This document shows, one piece after another, positions 8,444-16,302 of a stretch of 64,000 nucleotides of DNA. Source of the stretch: Paenibacillus sophorae. GTDB taxonomy: Bacteria > Bacillota > Bacilli > Paenibacillales > Paenibacillaceae. The DNA is taken from NCBI RefSeq assembly GCF_018966525.1, contig NZ_CP076607.1, forward strand, positions 5,146,001 to 5,210,000, in the 5' to 3' direction. Each line of letters begins with the position of its first letter. Within the stretch, counting starts at the first letter, position 1. Position numbers and translations under genes: made by a program. The notes beneath the pieces were generated by a model. That model saw nothing but the letters and a program-made list of their open reading frames with translations, was not told the DNA's origin and did not search any database.

Positions 8444-9445
8444 CTATTCTCCGCGCAGCCAGCGGACCGCGTCCTTCGAGTGGTACGTTATGATGGTATC
8501 GGCCCCTGCACGCTTCAGTCCTGTCAGAAGCTCCAGTACAATCGCTTTCTCGTTGATCCAGCCCTGCTGCGCAGCCGCCTTGACCATCGAGTATTCGCCG
8601 CTGACATTGTAGGCGACGAGCGGAAGATCAAACTGCTCGCGGATGACGCGGATAACGTCCATATAAGCGAGCGCGGGCTTCACCATCAGCATGTCGGCGC
8701 CTTCCAGCACGTCGCTCTCCGCTTCGCGGATCGCTTCGCGCACATTCGCCGGGTCCATCTGGTAGGTCTTCCGGTCGCCGAACTGCGGCGCCGAATCCGC
8801 CGCCTCCCGGAACGGTCCGTAGAAAGCGGAAGCGTATTTAACCGAATAGGACATGATCGGCACATGCTCGAACCCGGCTTCATCCAGCCCGGCGCGGATC
8901 GCCTGCACGAATCCGTCCATCATGTTCGACGGCGCGATGATGTCCGCTCCGGCCTTGGCCTGCGACACCGCCGTACGGGTGAGCAGCTCAAGCGAAGCGT
9001 CATTCATCACATCGCCGTGTACGATGCCGTCCACGGTATGGGTATGCACCATGCCGCAGTGGCCGTGGTCCGTGAACTCGCACAGGCAGGTATCGGCGAC
9101 AACAAGCAGTTCGGGATACCACTCTTTAATCAGGCGCGTCGCCTCCTGCACGATTCCGTTCTCGTCAAAGCCTGAAGAGCCGACGGCGTCCTTCGTCTCG
9201 GGGATGCCGAACAGCAGAACCGCTGGGATGCCGAGGGAGACAATTTCATCCACCTCCTCCTTCAGCGTGTCAAGCGAGAAATGGTAGACGCCCGGCATAG
9301 AAGCGATCTCTCTTTTAATTCCGGTTCCATATGTAACAAATATCGGCTGTATTAAATCCAGCGGATTCAGCACCGTCTCGCGCACCATTCCGCGAATACC
9401 GGCGGAAGCGCGCAAGCGGCGATGCCGCACAATCGGAAAGGCCAT
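8444..9445 (-). CDS. hemB: Delta-aminolevulinic acid dehydratase (porphobilinogen synthase)
   Basis: Condenses two 5-aminolevulinate molecules to porphobilinogen. The 333-residue protein has the zinc-binding cysteines C120, C122 and C130 in DTCLCEFTDHGHC, marking a zinc-dependent type. The Schiff-base lysines are K203 (SVKYASAFYGPFR) and K256 (MVKPALAYMD). ATG 9445 has GGGAGG 7 nt upstream. In Bacillus hemB directly follows hemD; here two unrelated genes and a leader of about 350 nt intervene, so hemB-hemL probably has its own promoter. Confidence 0.97.
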   Translation of the reverse strand: MAFPIVRHRRLRASAGIRGMVRETVLNPLDLIQPIFVTYGTGIKREIASMPGVYHFSLDTLKEEVDEIVSLGIPAVLLFGIPETKDAVGSSGFDENGIVQEATRLIKEWYPELLVVADTCLCEFTDHGHCGMVHTHTVDGIVHGDVMNDASLELLTRTAVSQAKAGADIIAPSNMMDGFVQAIRAGLDEAGFEHVPIMSYSVKYASAFYGPFREAADSAPQFGDRKTYQMDPANVREAIREAESDVLEGADMLMVKPALAYMDVIRVIREQFDLPLVAYNVSGEYSMVKAAAQQGWINEKAIVLELLTGLKRAGADTIITYHSKDAVRWLRGE

Positions 9446-9790
9446 TCAACTTCCTCCCAAAATGAAAAATATAAATCCAAAGCTGCGGGCACGGCTCTTA
9501 TTGTAAGAACTGCCGGCCAAGTTTAAAATGAGCCGCTCCTGCACTTATTGTAAGCAAATTCCCTGCGGCCATCCGCTGCACGCGGAAGAAATGGCATCAA
9601 GGGGTGCGTACCGTCCTTACCGAGGCCCAGTACAGCAGGATTCACTCCCTTAAAACAGCAAGAAACCCCGGCAGGCCGCCTCCCTCGCAGGCAGCGCCTT
9701 GGCGCTCCCAAAAGGCAACAGCCGGCTAGGGTTGGGTTCGCCAAGGCGGCATCCTATCCGAAGGACCGCGCAAATGAGCCTGTCCATTCA
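9446..9790 (-). promoter_or_regulatory. Long structured leader of hemB
   Basis: This 345-nt stretch has no credible gene; the 73-residue frame in it has no RBS or family features. On the minus strand it contains several potential helices, including GCGCCAAGGCGC, a GCTGCCT/AGGCGGC stem, and AAGGG-GTG pairing with CACCCCTT. Near the start codon there are two copies of CTTACAATAAG in GC-rich surroundings (9497-9507 and 9545-9555). No T-box core, B12 box or other riboswitch signature was recognised. An attenuator or unknown cis-regulatory RNA is possible; the function is unknown. Confidence 0.4.
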
Positions 9791-9798
9791 CCGTTTCA

Positions 9799-9826
9799 TG
9801 CATATTATTGGCAATGTCTTTGTTAA
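9799..9826 (-). promoter_or_regulatory. Candidate hemB promoter
   Basis: On the minus strand TTAACA (9821-9826) and TATGCA (9799-9804) are spaced by 16 bp, just after the aldo/keto reductase stop. It would start transcription at about 9790, giving hemB a leader of about 345 nt. Confidence 0.45.
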
Positions 9827-9877
9827 GTATATCACACGAACAGCTGTGATTCTTATATTAATTCGATGAATGCGGCG

Positions 9878-10864
9878 TTATTTATCGATGACTTTCATTG
9901 AAGCTTCAGGATACCGGTATCCGGCTGCCACCCCTAGGGGTGCAGCTTCGTCGATCCGGCTCAGCTCTTCCTTGCTAAGTGTTACATCAAGCGCACCGGC
10001 GTTCTCTTCCAGGTAGGATCTCCGCTTGGTCCCGGGAATCGGCACGATGTCGTCTCCGCGGCTTAGCAGCCAGGACAGCGCCAGTTGAGAGGACGAACAG
10101 CCTTTTTCCTTGGCGATCTCATGGATACGTTCGACCAGATCAAGGTTCTTGCGGAAGTTGTCTCCTTGGAATCTCGGAGAGAATCTCCGGTAGTCGCTCT
10201 CTTCCAGGTCGTCGAAAGATTTGATCTGACCGGTCAAAAATCCTCTTCCGAGCGGACTGTACGCCACAAAGCCGATGCCGAGTTCCCGGCAGAGCGGAAG
10301 AATCTCATCCTCTACCTCCCGGCTCCACAGCGAATATTCCGTCTGCAGCGCGGCGATCGGATGAACGGCGTGCGCTTTGGCTATCGTCCGGGGCGACGCC
10401 TCGGACAAGCCGAGAAACCGAACCTTGCCGGCTTGGACAAGATCGGCCATCGCGCCGACCGTTTCTTCAATCGGAGTATTGGGATCAACCCGGTGCTGAT
10501 AATAGAGATCGATATGATCGACACCAAGACGCTGCAGGCTGGCGTCACAAGCTTGCTTCACATACTCGGGCCGGCCGTTTATTCCGAGCGGCGTTCCGTC
10601 AGCCGCGCGGACATTGCCGAATTTCGTGGCCAGAATAACGTCGTCCCGTCGTCCCTTAATCGCCCGACCGACCAGTTCCTCATTTCTGCCGACTCCATAC
10701 ATATCCGCCGTATCAAGGAATGTAAGGCCCATCTCAATCGCCCGGTGAATCGTGCGGATGGATTCATCTTCGTCGAGGCTGCCGTAGAATTCGGACATGC
10801 CCATACATCCGAGACCGAGAGCGGAAACCTCAAGACCGGATTTGCCCAATTTGCGTTTCTTCAT
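9878..10864 (-). CDS. Aldo/keto reductase
   Basis: NADPH-dependent oxidoreductase of the aldo/keto reductase superfamily; the substrate is not predictable. The 328-residue protein has the catalytic tetrad D51 and Y56 in LDTADMYG, K81 in ATKFG and H124 in YYQHRVD. The cofactor end is PIPGTKRRSYLEEN. The sequence type (GLGCMGMSEFYG, and LWSREVEDEILPLCRELGIGFVAYSPLGRGFLTG) is that of the AKR13/YakC group. Start ATG 10864 follows GAGGG. It sits between hemD and hemB together with the radical SAM gene, both apparently inserted into the ancestral hem operon, and has no obvious link to heme synthesis. Confidence 0.9.
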   Translation of the reverse strand: MKKRKLGKSGLEVSALGLGCMGMSEFYGSLDEDESIRTIHRAIEMGLTFLDTADMYGVGRNEELVGRAIKGRRDDVILATKFGNVRAADGTPLGINGRPEYVKQACDASLQRLGVDHIDLYYQHRVDPNTPIEETVGAMADLVQAGKVRFLGLSEASPRTIAKAHAVHPIAALQTEYSLWSREVEDEILPLCRELGIGFVAYSPLGRGFLTGQIKSFDDLEESDYRRFSPRFQGDNFRKNLDLVERIHEIAKEKGCSSSQLALSWLLSRGDDIVPIPGTKRRSYLEENAGALDVTLSKEELSRIDEAAPLGVAAGYRYPEASMKVIDK

Positions 10865-10962
10865 GCCAATCCCTCATCTCTATAATTAATGTCCAAGCGT
10901 TATCTAGCCCTTTAATTTTACCGCAGCCTGCGAGTAAAAACATCTTTACCACTTATGGGCGA

Positions 10963-11032
10963 TTGCCACACCCGTCTCCGATTCGGGGTTGAGCCAATTG
11001 CCAAGCCCGTCTCCGATGCGGGGTTCAGTCGA
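10963..11032. repeat. Two tandem 35-bp imperfect repeats
   Basis: Units at 10963-10997 and 10998-11032 share TTGCCA, CCCGTCTCCGAT and CGGGGTT with a few differences. A degenerate third trace (CCGATGCGAAG) follows at about 11041. It lies between the aldo/keto reductase and radical SAM genes; no function is apparent. Confidence 0.6.
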
Positions 11033-11081
11033 TCCGTTCCCGATGCGAAGTCCTGCCGGGTCACCGATCCGCTCCTGCCAT

Positions 11082-12071
11082 TCAAAACGGAAAGGACAGC
11101 TGCTCAGCCAGCGGCTCCCCGGCGATTTCGGCCAATCCGGACCGCCCCGGTTCTTCCCCGGTCAGATAACCGCCCCGTGATCCAGTCTTTTCAGACACAG
11201 ACCGCAACCTTGGAGCGTATTTACGGTGCAGCTCGTCCAGAAGCCGGGACATATTCTCGCGGTATCCCGCTTCAGCATAACCCCCGTCCGCATACAGTCT
11301 CCGGTACGGCTCCAGCGTATTCGGGAACTGTTCCCTGAGCGTGCGGAAATACCAGCCTTTCACATCCGGGGAAAGACGCAGCAGCGAAGTCATGACCGAT
11401 GCCGCTCCCAGGTCCGCCGCCGCGGCGAACAGCGCTTCGAGCTCGCCCGGCTCATCGGTCAGAAACGGAAGAATCGGCGCAATAAATACGCCCATTCTGA
11501 TTCCCCGTTCCGCGAGCTTTTGAACCGTATCCAGCCTCTTGGACGGCAGCGGCGATCCAGGTTCCAGCCTGCGCGCAAGCCCGTCATTCAGTGTATTGAT
11601 GCTGATATTAACCGACAAGGAATACATCTTCTCAAGCAGATCCAAGTCTCGCAGGATCAGAGGGGACCGGGTGGTCACCGAGGTCCGGATACCGTACTTG
11701 GCCAGCACCAGCAGACATTTTCGGGTCAGCTTCGTTCTGCTCTCTATCGGCTGATAAGGATCGGTCGCGGTTCCGATCATGACCTCGCCCACTTCGTTTC
11801 TCATCGCTTCAAGATCGTACTTGAATTTGCGGGCCAGACCTGAAAGTTGCGCCTCCAGCGCTTCCGCCGCGTTCGTCTTGAGCATGATATGATTCTGGAA
11901 CTCGTCATCCGCCTTTTTATCGATGAATCCCTGAAACCCTCTGGCAAAACAGAAGCTGCAGCCATGTGCGCACCCCCGGTACGGATTGACCGACCAGCCG
12001 AAAGGCATCCGTTCCTCTTTCACACGCGTCATTCCCGTCTTCGATGTTACCGGTTCGTATGTCTTCGGCAT
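11082..12071 (-). CDS. SPL-family (spore photoproduct lyase-like) radical SAM protein
   Basis: Predicted 4Fe-4S radical S-adenosylmethionine enzyme. The N-terminal cluster motif is C34, C38 and C41 in RGCAHGCSFCFAR, the CX3CX2C spacing typical of the SPL-like family. TATDPYQPIE and SVTTRSPLILRDLDLL follow. It is shorter than true SplB, so repair of spore photoproduct itself is uncertain. ATG 12071 (MPKTYEPV, 329 residues) has GGAGGG 6 nt upstream; the longer frame to 12095 lacks a site. A palindrome matching the Bacillus LexA box lies 18 bp upstream of the start, suggesting DNA-damage induction. The gene interrupts hemD and hemB. Confidence 0.85.
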   Translation of the reverse strand: MPKTYEPVTSKTGMTRVKEERMPFGWSVNPYRGCAHGCSFCFARGFQGFIDKKADDEFQNHIMLKTNAAEALEAQLSGLARKFKYDLEAMRNEVGEVMIGTATDPYQPIESRTKLTRKCLLVLAKYGIRTSVTTRSPLILRDLDLLEKMYSLSVNISINTLNDGLARRLEPGSPLPSKRLDTVQKLAERGIRMGVFIAPILPFLTDEPGELEALFAAAADLGAASVMTSLLRLSPDVKGWYFRTLREQFPNTLEPYRRLYADGGYAEAGYRENMSRLLDELHRKYAPRLRSVSEKTGSRGGYLTGEEPGRSGLAEIAGEPLAEQLSFPF

Positions 12072-12089
12072 TCTCAACCCTCCACATAA

Positions 12090-12101
12090 GAACATTTGTT
12101 C
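12090..12101. promoter_or_regulatory. LexA/SOS box upstream of the radical SAM gene
   Basis: GAACATTTGTTC is a perfect palindrome matching the core of the Bacillus SOS box (GAAC-N4-GTTC). It lies directly downstream of the AT-rich TATTATATA (12103-12113), which is a suitable -10, so LexA would block transcription initiation. Nothing else in the gap explains it. Confidence 0.7.
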
Positions 12102-12175
12102 CTATATAATAACACATCCGAAGGATTTAATACAAGGAAGTCAAGACAAACAAGCACAGGCCGGTATCAACGTCA

Positions 12176-12213
12176 AACAGCCCGGCGCTCGCTATGGGCC
12201 GGACTGTTCTAAA
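12176..12213 (-). terminator. Possible terminator of the hemA-hemD unit
   Basis: A hairpin with arms AACAGCCCGGC and GCCGGACTGTT lies 70 bp after the hemD stop. The T-tract on the minus strand is weak (CTGTTTGACGTTG), so termination may be partial. Confidence 0.4.
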
Positions 12214-12282
12214 CAGGGATTGTTCATTTTCTTGATTTTACATGACCGGATTGGACGCTATTGCCACTCCCGGCATCCCCTT

Positions 12283-13830
12283 TTACCGGTTCTTTGTTTG
12301 TTCATTCCAGCGGCACAGCTCATGCACCAGCGAGTCGATTGTGGCCTCCTCCGCCAGCAATCCGGGAATCAGCCCGGCTTCCACTGCCGTCTGCTGCGTG
12401 AGCGGACCGATGCAGGCCATCTTGACCTTCTCCAGCAGAGGCAGCGGGTCCGTTAGTCCCATCCTTTTCAGGATATCGAGGAAATTGCGCACGGTGGAGG
12501 AACTGGTAAAGGTAACGGCATGTATCCGTCCTTCCTCCAGCAGCTTCATGAGCTCCTCGTCATCCTCGCCGGTAACGATCGTCTCGTACGTATCGATCTC
12601 CGTGACCGCAAGCCCAAGCTCAGTCAGCTTCTGCGGAAGCCAGTCCCTTGCCAGATCGCCGCGCGGCAGCAGCGCCTTCTGTCCCGTCAGCAGCCGGTCG
12701 CCGTAAGCTTCGATCAATCCTTCCGCCTGGAACCTTGCCGGCAGTACTTCCGCCACAAGGCCGCGCTGGGCGAGCGCTTCGGCAGTCGCGGAACCGACGG
12801 CGGCGATACGGGCGCGGGACAAACCGCGAATATCCGCTTTTAGCTCCGCCAGATGGCGGAAGAAGAACTCCACTCCGTTTACGCTCGTGAAAAACACCCA
12901 GTCATATTCCGGAAGCTTCGCCAGCGCCGAGGCAATCTCCTCTCTTTTCTCCGCACTCTCCGGCATTACCGTCTCGATAACCGGGAATTCGTAAGGCTCA
13001 CCGCCCAGTTCCTCAATCCGGTCCACGAGTTCACTGGCCTGGCTGCGCGCCCGGGTAACAACGATCCGCTTGCCGAACAGCGGCAGCTCCTCGGCCCATT
13101 TCAGCTCCTCCCGCTGCTTCACGACATCCCCGACGACGATAACAGCCGGCGACCCGAAATTCGCCGCCTTCACTTTCTCTTCAATATCGGCGAGCGTGCC
13201 AATCAGCGTCTCCTGCTCCGCGCGCGTCCCCCAACGCACCAGCGCCACTGGCGTCTCCGGCGAACGGCCGTGCTTGATCAGATTTCCGCTGATATAGCCG
13301 ATTTTGGCGACTCCCATCAAAAAGACAAGCGTGCCCGTAGCATTCGTCACTTTATCCCAATGAATCGAGCGATCCAGCTTGTCCGGACTTTCGTGTCCGG
13401 TAATAATCGACAGGGAAGAAGCGTAATCGCGGTGGGTAACCGGGATGCCCGCATATGCCGGCACGCTGATCGCTGACGTGATGCCCGGTACGATCTCGTA
13501 GGAAATGCCGTTTCTGCGCAGCAGCTCCGCTTCCTCGCCCACCCGGCCAAAGATAGTCGGATCGCCACCTTTTAATCTCACCACCGTCTTGCCCTGAAGC
13601 GCCAGATCGACGAGCAGCTGATTAATTTCCTCCTGCTTCATTGTGTGCCGGTCCGGAAGCTTGCCCACATAAATTTTCTCTCCGCCGGATGGCATCCATT
13701 TCAGCAGCCTGGGACTTGCCAGCCGGTCGTAGACCAGCACATCCGCTTTTTTGATACACTCCATGCCTTTAATCGTGATGAGCTTGGCATCCCCGGGACC
13801 CGCGCCCACCAAATACACTTTGCCTGCCAT
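12283..13830 (-). CDS. hemD: Uroporphyrinogen-III C-methyltransferase / uroporphyrinogen-III synthase fusion
   Basis: Bifunctional protein of 515 residues. The N-terminal half (about 1-250) is a SUMT/CobA methyltransferase: VYLVGAGPGDAKLITIKG, DRLAS, VRLKGGDPTIFGR and GIPVTHRDYASS. It makes precorrin-2 from uroporphyrinogen III using SAM. The C-terminal half (about 254-510) is HemD: RIVVTRARSQASELVDRI, WVFFTSVNGVEFFF and TFTSSSTVRNF. It cyclises hydroxymethylbilane to uroporphyrinogen III. Such fusions are known in clostridia and some Bacillales. The start ATG 13830 has GAGGAGAG upstream and lies 9 bp after the hemC stop. With sirC in the same operon, this commits part of the flux to siroheme. 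Confidence 0.95.
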   Translation of the reverse strand: MAGKVYLVGAGPGDAKLITIKGMECIKKADVLVYDRLASPRLLKWMPSGGEKIYVGKLPDRHTMKQEEINQLLVDLALQGKTVVRLKGGDPTIFGRVGEEAELLRRNGISYEIVPGITSAISVPAYAGIPVTHRDYASSLSIITGHESPDKLDRSIHWDKVTNATGTLVFLMGVAKIGYISGNLIKHGRSPETPVALVRWGTRAEQETLIGTLADIEEKVKAANFGSPAVIVVGDVVKQREELKWAEELPLFGKRIVVTRARSQASELVDRIEELGGEPYEFPVIETVMPESAEKREEIASALAKLPEYDWVFFTSVNGVEFFFRHLAELKADIRGLSRARIAAVGSATAEALAQRGLVAEVLPARFQAEGLIEAYGDRLLTGQKALLPRGDLARDWLPQKLTELGLAVTEIDTYETIVTGEDDEELMKLLEEGRIHAVTFTSSSTVRNFLDILKRMGLTDPLPLLEKVKMACIGPLTQQTAVEAGLIPGLLAEEATIDSLVHELCRWNEQTKNR

Positions 13831-13839
13831 TCTCTCTCC

Positions 13840-14802
13840 TCAACCCCTTACCTGTGCCAAAATCATCTCCGCTCCCTTGGCGATCAACCGTCTCGCCGCC
13901 TCTTCGCCCACCTGAACCGGATCGGTGCCAGTGCAGCTCTCTTTTAATATCACGGCTCCGTCCGGCGTTCCGACCATACCGGTAAGCGTGATGCTTCGGC
14001 TGCCCGCCGCCTTCTCCGCGCTATCCTCTCCGATGCTCTCAAGTGTGGCAAAAGCGCCAATCGGCACCTGGCAGCCGCCGTTCAGTACGCCGAGAAAGCG
14101 GCGTTCTGCAGCGACCGTGAGCGCAGTCTCTTCATCATTATACAATGAAAGCAGCCGCCGCAGCTCGCTATCCTCTTCACGGCATTCGATACCCAGCGCT
14201 CCCTGCCCTACAGCGGGCAGACATTCCTCGGGCCGCAGGTAAGCCGTCACACGGTCCTGCCAGCCCATACGGGTCAGGCCAGCCGCCGCCAGCAAAATCG
14301 CATCGTACTCGCCGCTCGCAAGCTTCCGCAGCCTGGAGTCGATGTTGCCGCGCACCGGTTCGATTACGAGATCCGGCCGCAGCGCCGCCAGCTGGCTGGA
14401 ACGGCGCAGACTGCTTGTGCCTACCCGCGCTCCCGAAGGAAGATCGGCTAGCCCCAAGCCGCTGCGGGTAATTAGGCAGTCTCTCGGATCGACACGCCGG
14501 GGAACCGCGCCGTTAACCAGACCTGCTGGCAGCTCGGAGGGCATATCCTTCATGCTGTGCACAGCCATGTCGATCTCCCGTTCCAGCATAGCCTGCTCGA
14601 TTTCCTTGACGAACAGCCCTTTGCCTCCCACCTTGGACAGCGTAACATCAAGGATGCGGTCGCCTTTGGTGACGATTTTTTTCACCTCGAATGTAAAAGG
14701 GAACCCATGCTCCGCGCAGAGCCGCTTCAAATCGTCAATGACCTGGCCAGTCTGTGTCAATGCCAGCGCGCTTTGTCTGCTGCCTACAATAATCGTTCGC
14801 AT
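13840..14802 (-). CDS. hemC: Hydroxymethylbilane synthase (porphobilinogen deaminase)
   Basis: Polymerises four porphobilinogen units to hydroxymethylbilane. The 320-residue protein carries the dipyrromethane cofactor cysteine C244 in LNGGCQVPIGA. It also has the family blocks VGSRQSALALTQT, KGLFVKEIE, VHSMKDMP (Asp86 region) and VGTSSLRR. ATG 14802 with GGGAGG 9 nt upstream is preferred over the ORF start at 14895, which lies inside sirC. It sits between sirC (4-bp gap) and hemD (9-bp gap), so co-expression is clear. Confidence 0.97.
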   Translation of the reverse strand: MRTIIVGSRQSALALTQTGQVIDDLKRLCAEHGFPFTFEVKKIVTKGDRILDVTLSKVGGKGLFVKEIEQAMLEREIDMAVHSMKDMPSELPAGLVNGAVPRRVDPRDCLITRSGLGLADLPSGARVGTSSLRRSSQLAALRPDLVIEPVRGNIDSRLRKLASGEYDAILLAAAGLTRMGWQDRVTAYLRPEECLPAVGQGALGIECREEDSELRRLLSLYNDEETALTVAAERRFLGVLNGGCQVPIGAFATLESIGEDSAEKAAGSRSITLTGMVGTPDGAVILKESCTGTDPVQVGEEAARRLIAKGAEMILAQVRG

Positions 14803-14806
14803 TCTT

Positions 14807-15454
14807 TTATTCCTCCCGATGTTGTGCGATCCAGGTCTCGATTTGTTCCGAATCCCATGCCGTAAAGGCGCCTTCCCTGATTTCGTCCAGCACATTTAAT
14901 GTCCCGAGCCTCTTCAGCAGACGCTTTCGAACCTCCGGCGACCGTTCCCGCCGTTTGATTTCCTGACGCATTTTATATAAAAAATCCAGATAGTCCTCGT
15001 ACTCATCACCAAGCGTTTCTTCCAGCAGCTTCGTGATTCTCGCGGCGATGCCGGGACCCGCGCCCGAAGTCGATACCGCCACCGTCAGACGGCCCCGGCG
15101 CAGCACGCCCGGCGTGATGAAGCTTCCAGCCTCCGCATGGCTACCTACATTGACCGGCACTCCCAGACTGTCCGCTTCGCGCGCCACTTCCCCGTTAACC
15201 GCCGGATCATCGGTTGCCGCATAGACAAGAAAAGCCCCTCGGGCATCCCCGGGAGCATAGGTGCGGCTCAGCCAGACCACTGACGCATTGTCCGTTAGTT
15301 CGGCCAGCCGCGGCGTCAGGGCAGGGCTAATAATCGTTACCGCCGCCCCGGCCTCCAGCAGCCCCAGCGTCTTGCGCTCCGCTACCTTCCCTCCTCCGAC
15401 CACTACACAATGCTTTCCCCTGCAATCCAGCATAATCGGCAAATAAACCGTCAT
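14807..15454 (-). CDS. sirC: Precorrin-2 dehydrogenase / sirohydrochlorin ferrochelatase (Met8p/CysG-N family)
   Basis: NAD-dependent oxidation of precorrin-2 to sirohydrochlorin, possibly with iron insertion. The 215-residue protein has the Rossmann motif VVVGGGKVAERK (17-28). PVNVGSHAEAGSFITPGVLRRG and the substrate-binding SGAGPGIAARI follow in the order found in Met8p/CysG N-terminal domains. A helical C-terminal domain has the conserved RERSPEVRKRLL. The start ATG 15454 lies just after the hemX stop. Its presence between hemX and hemC is a Paenibacillus-like departure from the Bacillus hemAXCD order and provides siroheme for sulfite or nitrite reduction. Confidence 0.9.
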   Translation of the reverse strand: MTVYLPIMLDCRGKHCVVVGGGKVAERKTLGLLEAGAAVTIISPALTPRLAELTDNASVVWLSRTYAPGDARGAFLVYAATDDPAVNGEVAREADSLGVPVNVGSHAEAGSFITPGVLRRGRLTVAVSTSGAGPGIAARITKLLEETLGDEYEDYLDFLYKMRQEIKRRERSPEVRKRLLKRLGTLNVLDEIREGAFTAWDSEQIETWIAQHREE

Positions 15455-15460
15455 ATAATC

Positions 15461-16288
15461 TCAGCCCCCGCCCCAACGATGAAAATCAGACCACGAATTC
15501 AGCAGAAAATTAAGGATGATAAATCCGTAGCCCGAGACCGCCCAGCGCGCCATGACGATTCCGCTGCTCCGGCCTGATCTTTTAAAAATAAGATAGGAAA
15601 TGTAAATGCCGAGCCCGACAAGCGTGGACAGCACTTTTAAATCCTGAAACAGCGGCAGACGCCCTTCGGAGGCAATCGAGATCCCGGCCACTATAAGCGA
15701 CACCGCGAGCAGCGGCGTGCCGGCAAGCACAGAGGTGTAAGCATATTTGTCCAGGACTTCCAGACTTGGCAAACGCCGGACCCTGTCGTTCCATTTCTTG
15801 CGCTTCAGCCTGGTGTGCAGGAACAGGTACATGACTCCGAACACGGCACCCAGCGTCAGCGCGGCAAAGCTCAGATTGGCGAGAATAATATGCATAGCCA
15901 GCCAGCCGTGCACCGCTTTCCAGCTCTGTAGCGTATGATCCTCCGCCGTCAGCCACACCCGGTTAAGCAAAAAAGCGCTGAATCCCGCTACGCTGAGCAG
16001 CAGCACCGTGAACTCGGAACGCCGCATAAAGGACTGAGCCAGCGAAATCAGCACGATGCTGAAAGAGAACCAAAACAGAAAATCATACGGCGTAAAAATC
16101 GGCAGACCCCGCTCCTCGTAAAAGCGGATGCCAAGGCATGCGGACTGCAGCAGGCCGACAAAAACAAGAAGCCCCGTGCCTAACCGCTTCCGATCCGGAT
16201 TCCGTTCAAGGCAATCCAAGAAATAAAACAGCAGGCTCAGGGCATACAGCAGCAGGGCTGCGTCATATATTCCATTCAGGTAACGCAT
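15461..16288 (-). CDS. hemX: HemX, CcsA-like integral membrane protein
   Basis: Polytopic membrane protein of 275 residues with about eight predicted helices, belonging to the cytochrome c assembly (CcsA/CcmC) family. Visible features are the helix pattern from residue 10 on and the conserved WKAVHGWLAMHIILANLSFAAL, whose histidines may contact heme. In Bacillus HemX lowers the cellular level of HemA. ATG 16288 has AAAGGAGG 6 nt upstream. It lies 14 bp after hemA and directly before sirC, the expected operon position. Confidence 0.92.
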   Translation of the reverse strand: MRYLNGIYDAALLLYALSLLFYFLDCLERNPDRKRLGTGLLVFVGLLQSACLGIRFYEERGLPIFTPYDFLFWFSFSIVLISLAQSFMRRSEFTVLLLSVAGFSAFLLNRVWLTAEDHTLQSWKAVHGWLAMHIILANLSFAALTLGAVFGVMYLFLHTRLKRKKWNDRVRRLPSLEVLDKYAYTSVLAGTPLLAVSLIVAGISIASEGRLPLFQDLKVLSTLVGLGIYISYLIFKRSGRSSGIVMARWAVSGYGFIILNFLLNSWSDFHRWGGG

Positions 16289-16302
16289 GCCGCTATCCTC
16301 CT

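Noticed and set aside
9446..9877. Cobalamin, FMN or T-box riboswitch before hemB
   Set aside because: Core motifs (B12 box, GGTGGTACCGCG, FMN consensus blocks) are absent; only generic structure is visible.
10963..11041. CRISPR-like array
   Set aside because: Only two contiguous 35-bp units without spacers; no cas genes in the window.
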